Assembly: GCA_039545295.1 (NCBI GenBank) | Contig: BCIK01000011.1 | Coordinates: forward strand, 887,202-951,201 | Direction: 5' to 3' | DNA length: 64,000 nt | From: Udeniomyces pyricola | Lineage: Eukaryota > Basidiomycota > Tremellomycetes > Cystofilobasidiales > Mrakiaceae | Part shown: positions 11,027 through 21,953 of the stretch, piece after piece | Position numbering within the stretch: position 1 is the first letter of the stretch | How the letters are laid out: each line of letters begins with the position of its first letter | Notes under the pieces: model-generated | The model's input: the letters and a program-made list of their open reading frames with translations, nothing else | Database searches by the model: none | Told to the model about the DNA's origin: nothing | Position numbers and translations under genes: made by a program

Positions 11027-12927
11027 CTATGCAGTGTCAACCACATCCCAATCGGTAACTGTCATCATAAAAAGAGGACCACAGCTCAATCAATACACAT
11101 GGTCACCGGGGCATGAGCGAGTTGTCTCATAAACAGAAACACGGCACGCACCAAGGTATTCGTCGAGCTTGCTGAGCTCTGCCATTTCATCCTCGGAAAG
11201 TTCAAAGTCATAGACCTCCGAGTTGGACTGAAGAACGATCCCGTGGCACAAACCGATGCATCATAGATGTACAAGAGGCGCATCAGCTTCATTCTCATCC
11301 AAAGCTCATTGTTCCAAGGCCCAGAAGGCAAAGTTTCAATTACCTGGATTCGGTTCTGGCTGACGGATTTGGGGATGCAGACGAAGCCCTTCTGGAGAGA
11401 CCAGCGGATAAGAACCTGAGCGGGCGTGGCGGGAGCGTGTGCCTTGGAAATCTTCTGGATGACAGGGTGCTTGAACCGAAGACCTCGGACCAGAGGAGCC
11501 CACTAAGAAGAACAAGAAGAAGAAGAAGAAGAAGACAAAGAAAAAGACCAAACAAATCAGATCAGGGAGTGTCGACGCAACGGTCGTCAGACTCAAAGAA
11601 CAACGAAACAACACAAAAACGCCAGGGAAAGGGTAGACTGACAGCCTCGAGGTGGATACCGTTCTTGCGGCAGATGTCGACAATCTCGGCCCGGGACATG
11701 AACGGATGAAGGTCGATTTGGTTGATGGAGGGTAAAGAGATGAGGTCGGGCTTGGAGGCATCGGCCACTCGATCAAGATGCTCCTGAATATGCTTCACGC
11801 CCCAGTTGGAAACCTACGAATTGATAAGCATGGCGAGAACAGTGTCAGCCAGACTAGAAAAATTTATAGGCAGATAGATAGCGGTAGAAAAGACGGTATC
11901 TTACACCGATGCTTCGCAAGCGACCTTCCCTCTTGGCCTTCTCCATCGCCTTCCACGAGGACTCTCGCAGCTGGGCACCACCAATCGCCGAGTGCATCTG
12001 TTGTGGTGGAAATCAGCAAGTACATCAGCCAGAGAACACTCATCGATCGACCTCGTTCGAGGGCCACAACCAGTAGAAGAACCAATCTGTGACTCTCACC
12101 AGGTAGAGATCGATGACGCCTCCGGGCGCGTTGTCAAGCGAGTACCTATGGCGACAAAGGACGACATATGTCAATCACAACTCTGAAAAGCTGTTCGCCG
12201 TTCTTTAGGGGATGAAAATTCAATCCGATTTAGTGATGCTCACTTGATGGCGGCCTCGGTCTTTTCGTACGACATGGGCGAGTAAAGCTTGGTCGTGTAA
12301 AAGATCTCGTCACGCGGCACGGAGTGGGTCTTCATGAAGCGCTCAATGGCCCGCTTGCATGGTGCTTCGTTCTCATACCTGTCATCAAAGAGGCACGTGT
12401 ACTGTTAGAGAGCGAGCACAAGCTGTTCTATGTAGACTGGACGCGCACGAACCAGGTCGCAGTGTCGATGTGGCGATATCCGGCCTGATCGAGACACATA
12501 TTAGTGTGTCAGTAGCTTCGACGCCAGCAGACTCACAGCAGGACAAGTAGTCAAAACGCTTACCTCGAGAGCCCAAGTGACAGCCTGCTCAGTCTCTTGA
12601 TCGTTCATTTCGTAGACACCAAGGCCAAGTTGGGGGACGCGAACGCCATCGTTGAGCTAGAAGGGCAAGCGCGTACCGTTGAAGGAAAGGACAGATGGGA
12701 AAGGTCACGGTGAGAATCGCCACGTCCGATGGATGGAGACGAGTCACATGCGGCAGGAAAACAGGTCTGACCTCGACGGTCGAGTTGAGCGACAAGTTGG
12801 AAGGGGAGGAAGAAGCAGTAGACATGGCGTATGGAGACGTAGTGGTGAAAGAAGAGCGGCTTGGACAGTGCGGCACGTTGGCCCACAGTCGAATTCGGGG
12901 CAGGATCCGACGCATGAGATTGGCCAT
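11027..12927 (-). CDS. aldo-keto reductase, possibly mitochondrial form
   Basis: This is an NADPH-dependent reductase of the AKR superfamily. Blocks in order are VPQLGLGVYEM, GYRHIDTATWYENE, FYTTKLYSPMSYEKTE, IDLYLMHSAIGG, SIGVSNWGVKHIQEH, INQIDLHPFMSR, PATPAQVLIRWSLQKGFVCIPKS and FELSEDEMAELSKLDEY. The last exon gives TDWDVVDTA then TAG. The catalytic tetrad is visible: D in HIDTA, Y in WYENE, K in TTKLY and H in LMHSA. From ATG 12927 the protein begins MANLMRRILPRIRLWANV, rich in Arg and without acidic residues, like a matrix presequence. An internal ATG at 12835 (MSTASSSPSNL) would give a cytosolic form, so dual starts are possible. An upstream in-frame ATG also exists at 12957. The substrate is unknown. 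Confidence 0.88.
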
Positions 12928-13223
12928 GACGTCGTTGTATGTCAGGTGAGATCCCATGTTGGCCTTTCATGGCTTTATCACCTTGTATCGTGTGTGTATG
13001 CGAGCCACCACCCACATCAGTCTCTCGTCTAGTCTATCGATTCGGACTGGTCTTTCACTTGGTATCATACTCCTCAGAAGAATCATTCAAATTGGTAATT
13101 AAGCTTCATGATATTCATTGAGCCGATCAACGGGGAAAGCGATATGTAGGAAATATGGCCGAGTTCGTCAACATCAAGCTAGACGGTACATGTTGGTACA
13201 ACGGAGAGGCGACAAATTATCGG

Positions 13224-13795
13224 TTAAGCGACAGGAAGTCTGCCGCAGGAGCAACCTAGAAAGGGAGAGTCACATATATTGGTCGACAACAGTCAGTCGC
13301 CGGCATAACGAAAGCAAGGCGGGAAGAGCCATTGGACCCAAGCTGGACGGGGAGATAGTAAGGGATTCAGGATACTCACCCTCACAGGGGGCGCTCGTGG
13401 CCGGGCATCGCTCTTCGTCCTTGAACTCGGGGACTTGGTCAACAGTGAATCGGTCACAGGAGCACTGAGGTCCACAAGGGGAGGTTCGCTTCTCGCAATC
13501 GGCGGCTTGCTGTAAAGGAGGGGAAGGCATAAGGGGGAAACGACGAGACATCCATGGCGGGGTAAGCGAGGGAGGGACGATGATATCAGTGACCAGGAAC
13601 AGCGCAAGTGTAAGAACGTAAGAGTGTGAAGGACTGTGCCAAGATGAAGCATAGGTGACTAACGTAGTGAATGCTCCAGATTTGAGCCTTGGTTCCCTTG
13701 AGGCCACAGGAGCAAGCCTCGCACGGGGTATCGGCTTTGAGACAGGCAGGAGTCTTGTACGAGAGCTTTCGGGGAGGAAGAGCAGAGGCGGACAT
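13224..13795 (-). CDS. 97-residue triple-repeat cysteine protein (possible metal or Fe-S binding)
   Basis: I do not recognise this protein. Three exons with clean GT/AG introns and matching phases (13664-13795, 13380-13509, 13224-13255) give 97 residues starting MSASALPPRKLSYKTPACL and ending GRLPVA. It has exactly 12 cysteines in three units with the same spacing: C18-x6-C25-x2-C28-x-C30 (PCEACSCGL), C49-x6-C56-x3-C60-x-C62 (PCGPQCSCD) and C79-x6-C86-x2-C89-x-C91 (PCEGCSCGR). Each unit has a proline before its second cysteine. The pattern suggests a metallothionein-like metal chelator or an Fe-S binder: the CxxCxC core resembles the first anamorsin/Dre2 motif, but no Dre2 domain is present. 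No signal peptide or membrane segment is visible. The regular spacing across three exons argues strongly that the gene is real. Confidence 0.75.
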
Positions 13796-14976
13796 GTTAT
13801 GCTAGTAGTGTGATGCGGTGGTGTGTGTGTGAGTGCGTGGATGAAGTGAGGTGAGATGTGTGAGGACAGGCGAGTGAAGAGTTAAAGGCGATGATGGGTG
13901 ATGGGAGGGAAGATGGCAGCCACAANGGGGGGGGGGGGGGGTGACTTTATGAGGGATTGCGCGGCCTCGCCATCGACGAATCAGAGGCCTCGCATATCAA
14001 GCCTCCAGGTCCGCGCTAAGCCACGCGCAGCAAGCCCGTCATTATTGACCAATGACTAATGACTCCACTTGCAGATCGACTATTAGTAGTCATCAAATTC
14101 ACCCCTCCGTTCGATCCAGCCCATACACCGACCAATCATAACGTTGCCTATACAAATCTTCTCAAAACGTCCTCTGGGCCGAACTGTTTACATCGTTTCT
14201 CGCGTATACATCGGTTCGCCTCTTAAAAGTACGGCGTCATGGGTGAACATATCTGCGTTGCCACTTCGACGCTCGACGGCCCCGGCCCTTATCGATTATC
14301 GATCATCCTTCTGTTGCAGAGCGAGATCGACAAGGTCCGGTCATGCCAGTTATCTTCGAATCCGGCGGACACGCGCGAGAAACGGGTCCCGATGACGTCA
14401 GCAGACCTTGACGTCCTGACAGACCCTGCGTACATACCGTACGTAGCTGCGATCGAGTCGTGGACGTCGTACGTAACTTCGGCCTGACCGGTCTGACGAT
14501 CTGACGATCTGACGATCTCACGTCTAATTCTATTACAGACACATCTTCGAACCGTAGCTTATACTTCAAGGAATGTCACTACTGCCCGTGAGTCGGTACA
14601 CAAAACGATCATGTAATGAGAGTTTACCAACTCAAGTTTGTTTGATAGAGAAAACGTATAGTTGTATAGAAACCCTCAACAGGTGACCAACGAGTAGGGA
14701 GAGGAGCAAGAGAAGGAGGAGTAGTAAACAGGAAAACGAGTGCTATGACGGCCGAAACGTGGGAATGTAGTCTTGGAATGTGAACGAATGTTAAAAAAAG
14801 GCATAGAAGGAGAATGAAGGCAAGACCGTCGTTGAGAAAGAGCGAAGGCGTGAAGCATCAAGAGATTTGGTTATAGAGATGAGACGTTTGATGACAAAGG
14901 AGCAGAGAAAGGAAAGAGGTGGACCAGAAGAAAGCATGAAAGGAGCAAGAAATGGCGGTACGCGGGCAAACAGGGT
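13796..14976. other. intergenic region, no gene seen
   Basis: It lies between the start of the Cys-repeat gene and the 3' end of the Tea1-like gene. It holds the poly-G tract and a short CTGACGAT tandem (three copies, 14493-14516). Open frames here look non-coding, with no conserved motif and no plausible exon chain. Confidence 0.55.
13927..13941. repeat. poly-G tract preceded by N, upstream of the Cys-repeat gene
   Basis: Fifteen G preceded by an undetermined base at 13926, about 130 bp upstream of the 13795 start codon. Confidence 0.9.
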
Positions 14977-17900
14977 TTAGTGACCAAGCTGGCCATGAAG
15001 AGACAGGCCTGGTCCACTATGGGCGCCTGGAGGGGAGTGCGCTCGGATGTACCTGCATACGTACGGAAGACCCGGAGGGGCGGGGCGGGGCACAAAACAT
15101 GAATCAGTAAGAGACAGCATGAAACAAAAAATGCGAGAGCAATTTACTGACTGGTTCAAGTCGTCCTCGTTCAACTCGTCGTCACTGGCAAAATGCGAAA
15201 TGTCCGACTGGCGCCGCGAGCTACCAAGGCCAGAGAGGTCGCCACCGCTGTAGTCCTGGGCCTCCAGCAGAAGCCGAATCTTGCGTTGAAGGTCGTCGTT
15301 TTCAGTCTTGAGCTCCTCATACTCGACTTGGATCCGTTTTGCGTCTTGAAGACTTGCGTTAGCTTGGCTGAGCCGATCGACCTCGGCTTGGAGCTGGTCG
15401 ATACGATTGTTGGCTTGATCCATCTCTTGCAAGTACGCCTCACGCAGTTGCGAGTGCTCCTCCTTGAGTTGGCCGTGCTCGGTTGAGAGAGTCTGGTGAT
15501 CTGACGAAAGCTTGGTGAATGATGCGAGCTGACGTTGGGCCTCAGCAAGTTTGAGCCGGAGCGACTCGGACGAAGCATCGTCCAAGTTGGGTGTGTTGCG
15601 GCCATTGGCGTCGCGGGTACGGGACCCAGCCTCGGAAGAGTCGACGCCTCGAATGGCATCGAGCTCGGATTGAAGCGTCTTGTTGACGGATTTTTGCTTG
15701 GAAAGGTCGTCCTTGAGTCGACGAAGCATGCGCTCGGTACCCTTGACGTAGTGGACGGCGGTCTGGTACTCTTTTTGAATCTGATGTAAACAAAGATCAA
15801 CAGACGTCATGGTCAATAGCTTGAGCTCTACTCACGTTCTCTTTCCATTATGCTTCATAGTTCTCAAGACAAGAAAAAGAAGATCATGAGGCAGAATTGC
15901 TGGCAAACAGCACATCGAGGTGATAGAGGGGGATTTCTACTTACAGCTTGCAGTTTGGTTGCATCGTCAGCGAGGCTTTTCTCGGCAGCGAGGGCACGGG
16001 CTTCCATAGATTTCAGGTCGTCTGGCGAGGGCGAGGTGATGCCATCGGTAGTCGTCGAGGCGCTGCGGCCTGTACTGAGCGAGTCGAGCTTTCTCTTCAA
16101 TTCCTGGGCCTGCGTCTCGGCCATCTCAACCCTTCGCTTTGAGAGGTCAAGTTCTCTTTCAGCCTCCTCGTGCAATTGAGCCTTCTCCGACAGCTTGCCC
16201 TCGAGCTCCCGTAGCCGGTACGACGAGACGCCCTCCTCAGATCGTAAGTCTTCGTCATTGATGACGATACCGCTGTCGGCCAGGACGTTGCGCAGCATTG
16301 CGAGGCGGAGCTCGAGCTCCGATGCAGCCGATGAGCGTTCCTTGACCTCGTCCTCTTTTTTGGTAAGCTGCTCGCGCAGACGACCAGTCTCGGCAAGTGC
16401 AGCGGCATGGGCTTGACGGGCAGCTTGGATGGCGGCGCGCGATGCAATCTGATCGGCCTCGAGTTGGCGTGTTCGGTTTCGAGCTTGGACGAGCGAGGAC
16501 TGAGTCTCGTCCATACGGGTGCCAGCCTCGTGGAGCATCTTGCGGAGGGACGAAGCCTCTTGATCCATTGCTCGGGTCTTTTCCTCGTGTCCTCGAGTCG
16601 CCCGATCGGTGTCGTCCTTGATCTGTTGATGCAGCGTGAGCAGCTGACCGAGGCCACCGGTAGAGAGATTCCGCAGAGATTCGGTCTCCTCTTTGGTCTT
16701 GGCCCATGCGCCCTCGACACTTCCCAGGCGAGCAGTCGCAGCAGCCGACGCCCTTGTCTGGCTCTCGAGTTCATGACGAAGTTCGGCTACCTCACTTTCA
16801 AGCTGCTTGACTCGATCCGACTCACGAGCGTAGAGTGCCTCAACCTCTTCTGCTCGTTGTCCGGCCGCCTGGAGGGCAAGATGGGCTTCGTCGAGGGCGC
16901 GGAGATGCGAGTCTTTGGACGTCTGTAGCTCTTCGAGGTTGGAGCGAAGCGAGCTTTTATCTGCCTCGTGTTGCTGGACGAGGGATCCGAGAGAAATGAG
17001 CCGTTCGGCGTGTTCACGCAAGGTGGTGTCGGCGAGAGAGTGTTTTGAATGAAGCGTGTGGAGTTCATCGGTCGCCTTTGAATGATCAGCTTCGACCAAA
17101 ACCGCCCGCTGGACGGCGTCGGCCTCACGTTCCTCGGCCGCTTGTCGGAGCTGCTTCTCAAGCGCTGATGATTCTTGCAGCTGGGCCAGTTGACGTTGTA
17201 GGGCAGCGTGCTCGGCCAAGATGCTAGTCAAGTTTCGCTCGAGCTCGGCAGAGCGTTCACTCTCGATCTTGGCTACGTCCGCCGGCGAACCTGACTCGAG
17301 CGCAGCTGACTTGGCTCGGTAGAAGGCGGCTTCCTGGATCGCGCCTTGACGCGTCCGCTCAGCCTCGGCGAAGCGTTGGGAATTCCATTGGACTTGCGAG
17401 GCAAGGTCCGACTGTGTGCGAAACAAGGTAAATGACACGATTAGCGACCTTGAAGTTGTATGAGAGCTGAACGATGATGATCATGTTCAGAGATATGTAC
17501 CTGCAGCTTTGCGCGTTCCTTCTTGAGCCTTAGCAAACCTTCTGCCAGGGCTCGAAGCTCTCCGCCTTCTTCTCCCAGACTATCTAGATCCTCCTTCTTT
17601 CCTTCCGCCGAATCCTCGACAAGAAACCCGGCTTTGAGGGCTCGACTAAGCTCGTACCGAAGCCATCGTTCTTTGCTGCGAGCCGTCTCAAGCGCTTGAT
17701 CCTTCGCCTTCATCTCTCTCAGTAGATCCGCCCCGGCGACGCCACTCAGCGAACCCTGGCGGCCGTGGCCGAGTCCTGGATGGCCTTGACCAGTGGATGA
17801 GGCGACACCGTTGAGTTGTGGAGAGCGAGGGTGATAGAAAGCGTCCGACGGTGGATTGAAGGATGACGAGGCAGAGGAGTGAAGGGCCTCAACTCCGCCC

Positions 17901-20702
17901 GGCGAAGGAGATCGGGCATTCATTCGCAGAGCGGACGGGATAGCGGGACGAGAAGCAAGGCCAGGCAGTTCGCTGGATGGTGTGTAGTAGGCCGAGGATG
18001 AGCTTGCGGCGCGTTCATCGAACGCCGGGCGATTTAGAGTATCGGATTGAGCAAAGGGGAAACTGCCCTGAATGGGTGAGCCTTGAGATGGACCCGCCGA
18101 TCCGGTTCGAGGATATGGACCTGAGCCAGGGGCATCAGGGGAAAGAGGTCGCGCAGAGTCGCTGATGCCAAACGCCTCGTCATCTGCTCGGCGGGGACGC
18201 TGAGGGGCGTTTCGCTTGGCATTCGTACTTTTGGAGCCATCTTTGAGAGGGCCCATGCTGGGAGAGTCGGAGCGAGGAACAGTGGCGCCAAGATCAGCGC
18301 CAGGAACGGAGTGATGAGGATTTGGCGGTTGCGGTTGCGAGGACTGGTTCTGGTACTGTCGTTGAGCTTGGCCTAGTGACGAGGGTGGGTTCCCCGAAGG
18401 GAAGTTGTGGGTTTGGGCGTCGAACGCCGTTTGGACCATTCCATTGGGTGGATTTTGACCAGTGACCGATGATGAACGGCCGTTTGGCGGCGACATACTT
18501 CGGTTTGACGGGTAGTCCGAAGGGGGTTGCGACAACTGGGGGGCCGAGACCTTGCGACCGGGAGCGGCTTGACCTGGGGGGCGACTATCTGGGGCAGGAT
18601 ATTTGATTTTGGCTAAGGCAAAGCATTTGAGATCATTGTCAGTGTTGTGTTTCAGATTGAGATTGAACAAGATTCGCCAGAAGACAGAAGAGGCGCTGCC
18701 GCTGTCGCTTACAGGTATCGAGGACATGTATGATGTTGGAAGGATCGGCTGGATCTGTCGATGACTCGCCTCCGAGAACCAGGACCTTGTCTCCGAAGGA
18801 TGCCATGGCATGACCCGATCGGGGGCTGGGAGAAGGTCCCATGTTTTGAAACATGAACCATCGTCGTGCTGTAACGCGGCGAAAATCAAAATCAGTCAGT
18901 CGCGAGTTCTAATGGAATTCGAGGAAGAAAATATGATTCAGTCCTTACTTGATATTTTGAACGCTGCGAGATCGCCGAGGTCCTTGCCATGAACATCCCT
19001 GCCTCCAAAGATGTATATGACGTCCCCGACCAGGGCAGCCGAATGACCCTCACGAGCAACGGGGAGGTATCCAATGCAATCTAATTCTGCCCATTCACGC
19101 GTAGCAATGTTGAACGTCCATGTGTCGTTATAGTGGAACTCGCCATCGGTTCCGCCGAATCTGAGCAAAACGAAATAAGGGGGTTAGGCGAACCGTTGAA
19201 TCGAAAGGAGATAGTGCTTAGGGTCGCGTCCCGGTCCGGAAAGACCTCAAGAGACGTTTACATACAGGACAATAGTATCGCGGAAGGTGACGATGACGTG
19301 ACCTGTTCGAGCTCGAGGAGGCTCATTGATGGGGATGATTCTTTCCCAGGCAGGTCCATCTGCGGTCTTGACTAGAGGCGAAATATCGCGGAAACGCAAC
19401 ACCGGTCAGCTAAGACACATCAATCAGTCATTCAGTCTGAGGGGGTGCAGGACTCACTCGACGTCAAATCAAAGCACCAGAGATCGTCAAAGAACGTCAT
19501 GTCGACCTGACCGCCGCAGATGAAGAACCGGTTGCGGTGCATGCAGACGGCGTGCCCATACCGACCAACGGGCATCTCTTTTTGCTCAGCTCCCTTGTGA
19601 GACCCATCTGTCCGAATACAAGACCATTCGTTGGAGGCTGAAAGGATGTCAAAACGGAGGGAAGGATGGGGAGGAAAGGGATGGGGGGGGGGGNGGGGGC
19701 AAGGTGAATCATGATGCGAGATCAGCTTGACGTGTACACGTTCCTTGACGAAGGGACGCATCAGGCCAACTGCAAGCAATGCTGACCCATGTTGAGAAGG
19801 TAAAGGCCTTGATCCTGCTCGTCCTCGACGTTCGTCTTGGTATCGCCACCCCAGCTAAGCATGACGTTGCCAACAAGACCTGTGGCGTGCCCGACCCGGG
19901 GGATGGGAACCTCACCCTTAGCTGGGATGGGAAGGACTGTGAGCGTCTTGCAGTCGAGCGAGAAGAGGTCGTTTCGGACCGAGTCTGCAACGAGCCCTCC
20001 AAACAGAAAGAGGTGACCAGTTTGAGAGGCGTGTGGTGGGGTCGAAAGGCCGTAGCGGGGGAATGGAGTTGTCGCCGGGTCAGATGGGGCATTGCTCGTA
20101 CTGGGCGGCGAGTGCGGCAGGTTCAGGCGCCGGACAGTCCTGTATTCGGGGCAAAATACACGACGGACAATGCGATGTAAAAGTAGGCGATACGTATGGT
20201 CAGTCAAACGGATCAGAACAAGGAATACCGTTTAAACTCCGGCGCGCCTTCCCAAATTCTCCAACCGGTTTTCTCGTTTGTTCGTTCTTCTGTCCTCTCT
20301 CGAGAGCGATGAGCATACCAGCGGCAACAGATACCCTACGTACCAAGGAAAAGCTGCTGGGTTTGGGTTCGATGCCGGAGGATGACCTTGGTGAGGATGG
20401 CCCTGATGAGGCAGGCCGAACCCGTTGCCCGGGGCCGGAGGAGCACTCGGCCGTCTCGCGTCGAGGCTTTGCATCTGAGCGGGAGGGGGTGGAGGAGGTG
20501 CCATGGGACTTGTCGGGCCTTGACCCGCGACGGATATGGACCGGACCCGCTCCTGAGAGAACTGAGCAGGCTGAGATGGTTGAGGCGGAGACGGGGATGG
20601 TGACGATAGTTGGTCGAGCGAGGAGGATGACGGGGCTGTCGAGGCTGGTTGCTCTTGCCCTTTGGAACTGTTGCTCCGGTTGCGTTTAGTGAAGAAGGAC
20701 AT
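14977..20702 (-). CDS. tea1: Tea1/Kel1-like kelch-repeat, coiled-coil cell polarity protein
   Basis: Tea1/Kel1 proteins mark growth sites and link microtubule tips to polarity machinery. The N-terminus (MSFFTKRNRSNSS) is low-complexity and proline-rich. Then come at least five kelch repeats across several exons: GHLFLFGGLVADSVRNDLFSLD, MLSWGGDT, RYGHAVCMHRNRFFICGGQ, YGGTDGEFHYNDTWTFN, GDVIYIFGGRDVHGKDL and GDKVLVLGGESS, with the GG and W/Y positions of beta-propeller blades. A disordered Ser/Pro/Gln linker follows (about 18600-17700). The C-terminal half (about 17600-15150) is a very long coiled coil rich in Glu, Leu, Arg and Gln. The end is SLHGQLGH with the stop at 14977. The total is about 1,500 residues over ten or so exons, fitting Tea1 size and architecture. 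An intron at 19640-19770 has a G run with one N. Confidence 0.88.
19683..19699. repeat. poly-G tract with one N in a Tea1-like intron
   Basis: Eleven G, one N and five G on the + strand, which is poly-C in the transcript. Confidence 0.9.
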
Positions 20703-21953
20703 GGCGATGCTGGGTGATCCAACGACTGGATGCGTCGCGAGGGAAAGATTGAAGTGTGATGGTCACAGAGACGCGAGGGCGAGAGGTGAGCGAGGACGCG
20801 ACGCTATAATGAGGGGCAGGAAAGCTCAGGGGACGGGCGTTGTGTTGGGACTCGTCGAGGGGAACAGGGCGGAGGCAGGGAGGCGATCGGTCGGCGCAGC
20901 TTTGGATGACGATGACGATGAGAAACGAGCTGTGGAGTTTGTGTGAACTGAGAGATAGGTTGAAGGGTGAGCTGTGAGAGAGATGGGGTGCTGGAACGGT
21001 TGATGAAGAGGGGCAGAAGGGGCAGTATGTATAAGCTTGGCCCGAGATGGAGCGAGTGAGGGGATGAAGGGTTGGTTGGTTGGTTGGTTGGTTGAGTGTG
21101 TGTGTGTGTGTGTGAGCGGGTGTGCGTGTGCGGTTGCGGGGAAAAGGTCAAAGCTCAGTCGCGTGTCGGCTGGTGTTGGCAAGATTGAGGAGGACAACAC
21201 AGATGAACAAGTCGTCGGCTGCTCTCGCTGGGCGGTATCGGATGGGGATATGTACAGAACAGGATGCTCTGCTGGGAATGAGTGAGCGACGGGAGAATGG
21301 AGGACCAAGGCGTCGAGCACTGATCAACGCGTCGAGGGGGCTGGGGCTGGGGCGAGGACGTCGAGGGAAGGGGGGTTGATGTGTGATGCCGATGCAAGAA
21401 GCCGGCCAGTGGATCAATCGAGCCATTAGCAAGCGCGTCGTTGCCTCTTCGCCAACTTTACAACAGTACTCAGACTTGATTCGATAGAAATTCATATGTT
21501 ATCATTAATCCTGCATCGATAGAATAGCCAGATATAAAATGCCAAGTTATTGAGTGCTCAATCATATCGCCGACTTGAATGGTTTGCATTGCAAACTTGA
21601 CATTGATCACCAAACCTTTATATCATATAACCAAGTCGATCTTTACTTACTGTAATATTACGCCTGGAATTCGCGCCAACATCAATTCGCCCTCCTCATA
21701 ATGTTCCAAGTAGTAAGTAAGCCTCAGTCTCGACGGCCGCCTCTCTAACATCATTCCTCCGGCCATCCTTCCATCCAGATCATCATCTTCATCGTCATCA
21801 GTCCTCATCCACCCCACCACACCACACAGTCCAGTTCCTATCAGCCCCACACCGAGTGCTTAGTTCGCGCTTGACCTCGTCCCAGTAGATCCCCTTGCTC
21901 TTAGCCCATCCCATCCCTCTCACCCGACTACCTCCAAAGGTCATCCCTACGCC
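20703..21953. promoter_or_regulatory. divergent intergenic region Tea1-like/RAE1
   Basis: A 1.25-kb spacer lies between divergent start codons. It contains GGTT tandem repeats (21070-21094) running into a GT repeat (21096-21114), and an AT-rich patch around 21480-21660. No coding gene is recognised. The length suggests separate promoters. Confidence 0.5.
21070..21114. repeat. (GGTT)n and (GT)n microsatellites
   Basis: Six GGTT units are followed by about nine GT dinucleotides. They lie roughly 370-410 bp upstream of the Tea1-like start codon. Confidence 0.85.

Noticed and set aside
15171..15800. Long antisense-frame opening inside the Tea1-like coiled coil
   Set aside because: Same strand, other frame, Arg/Ser-rich; it exists because the coiled-coil codons lack stops in that frame.
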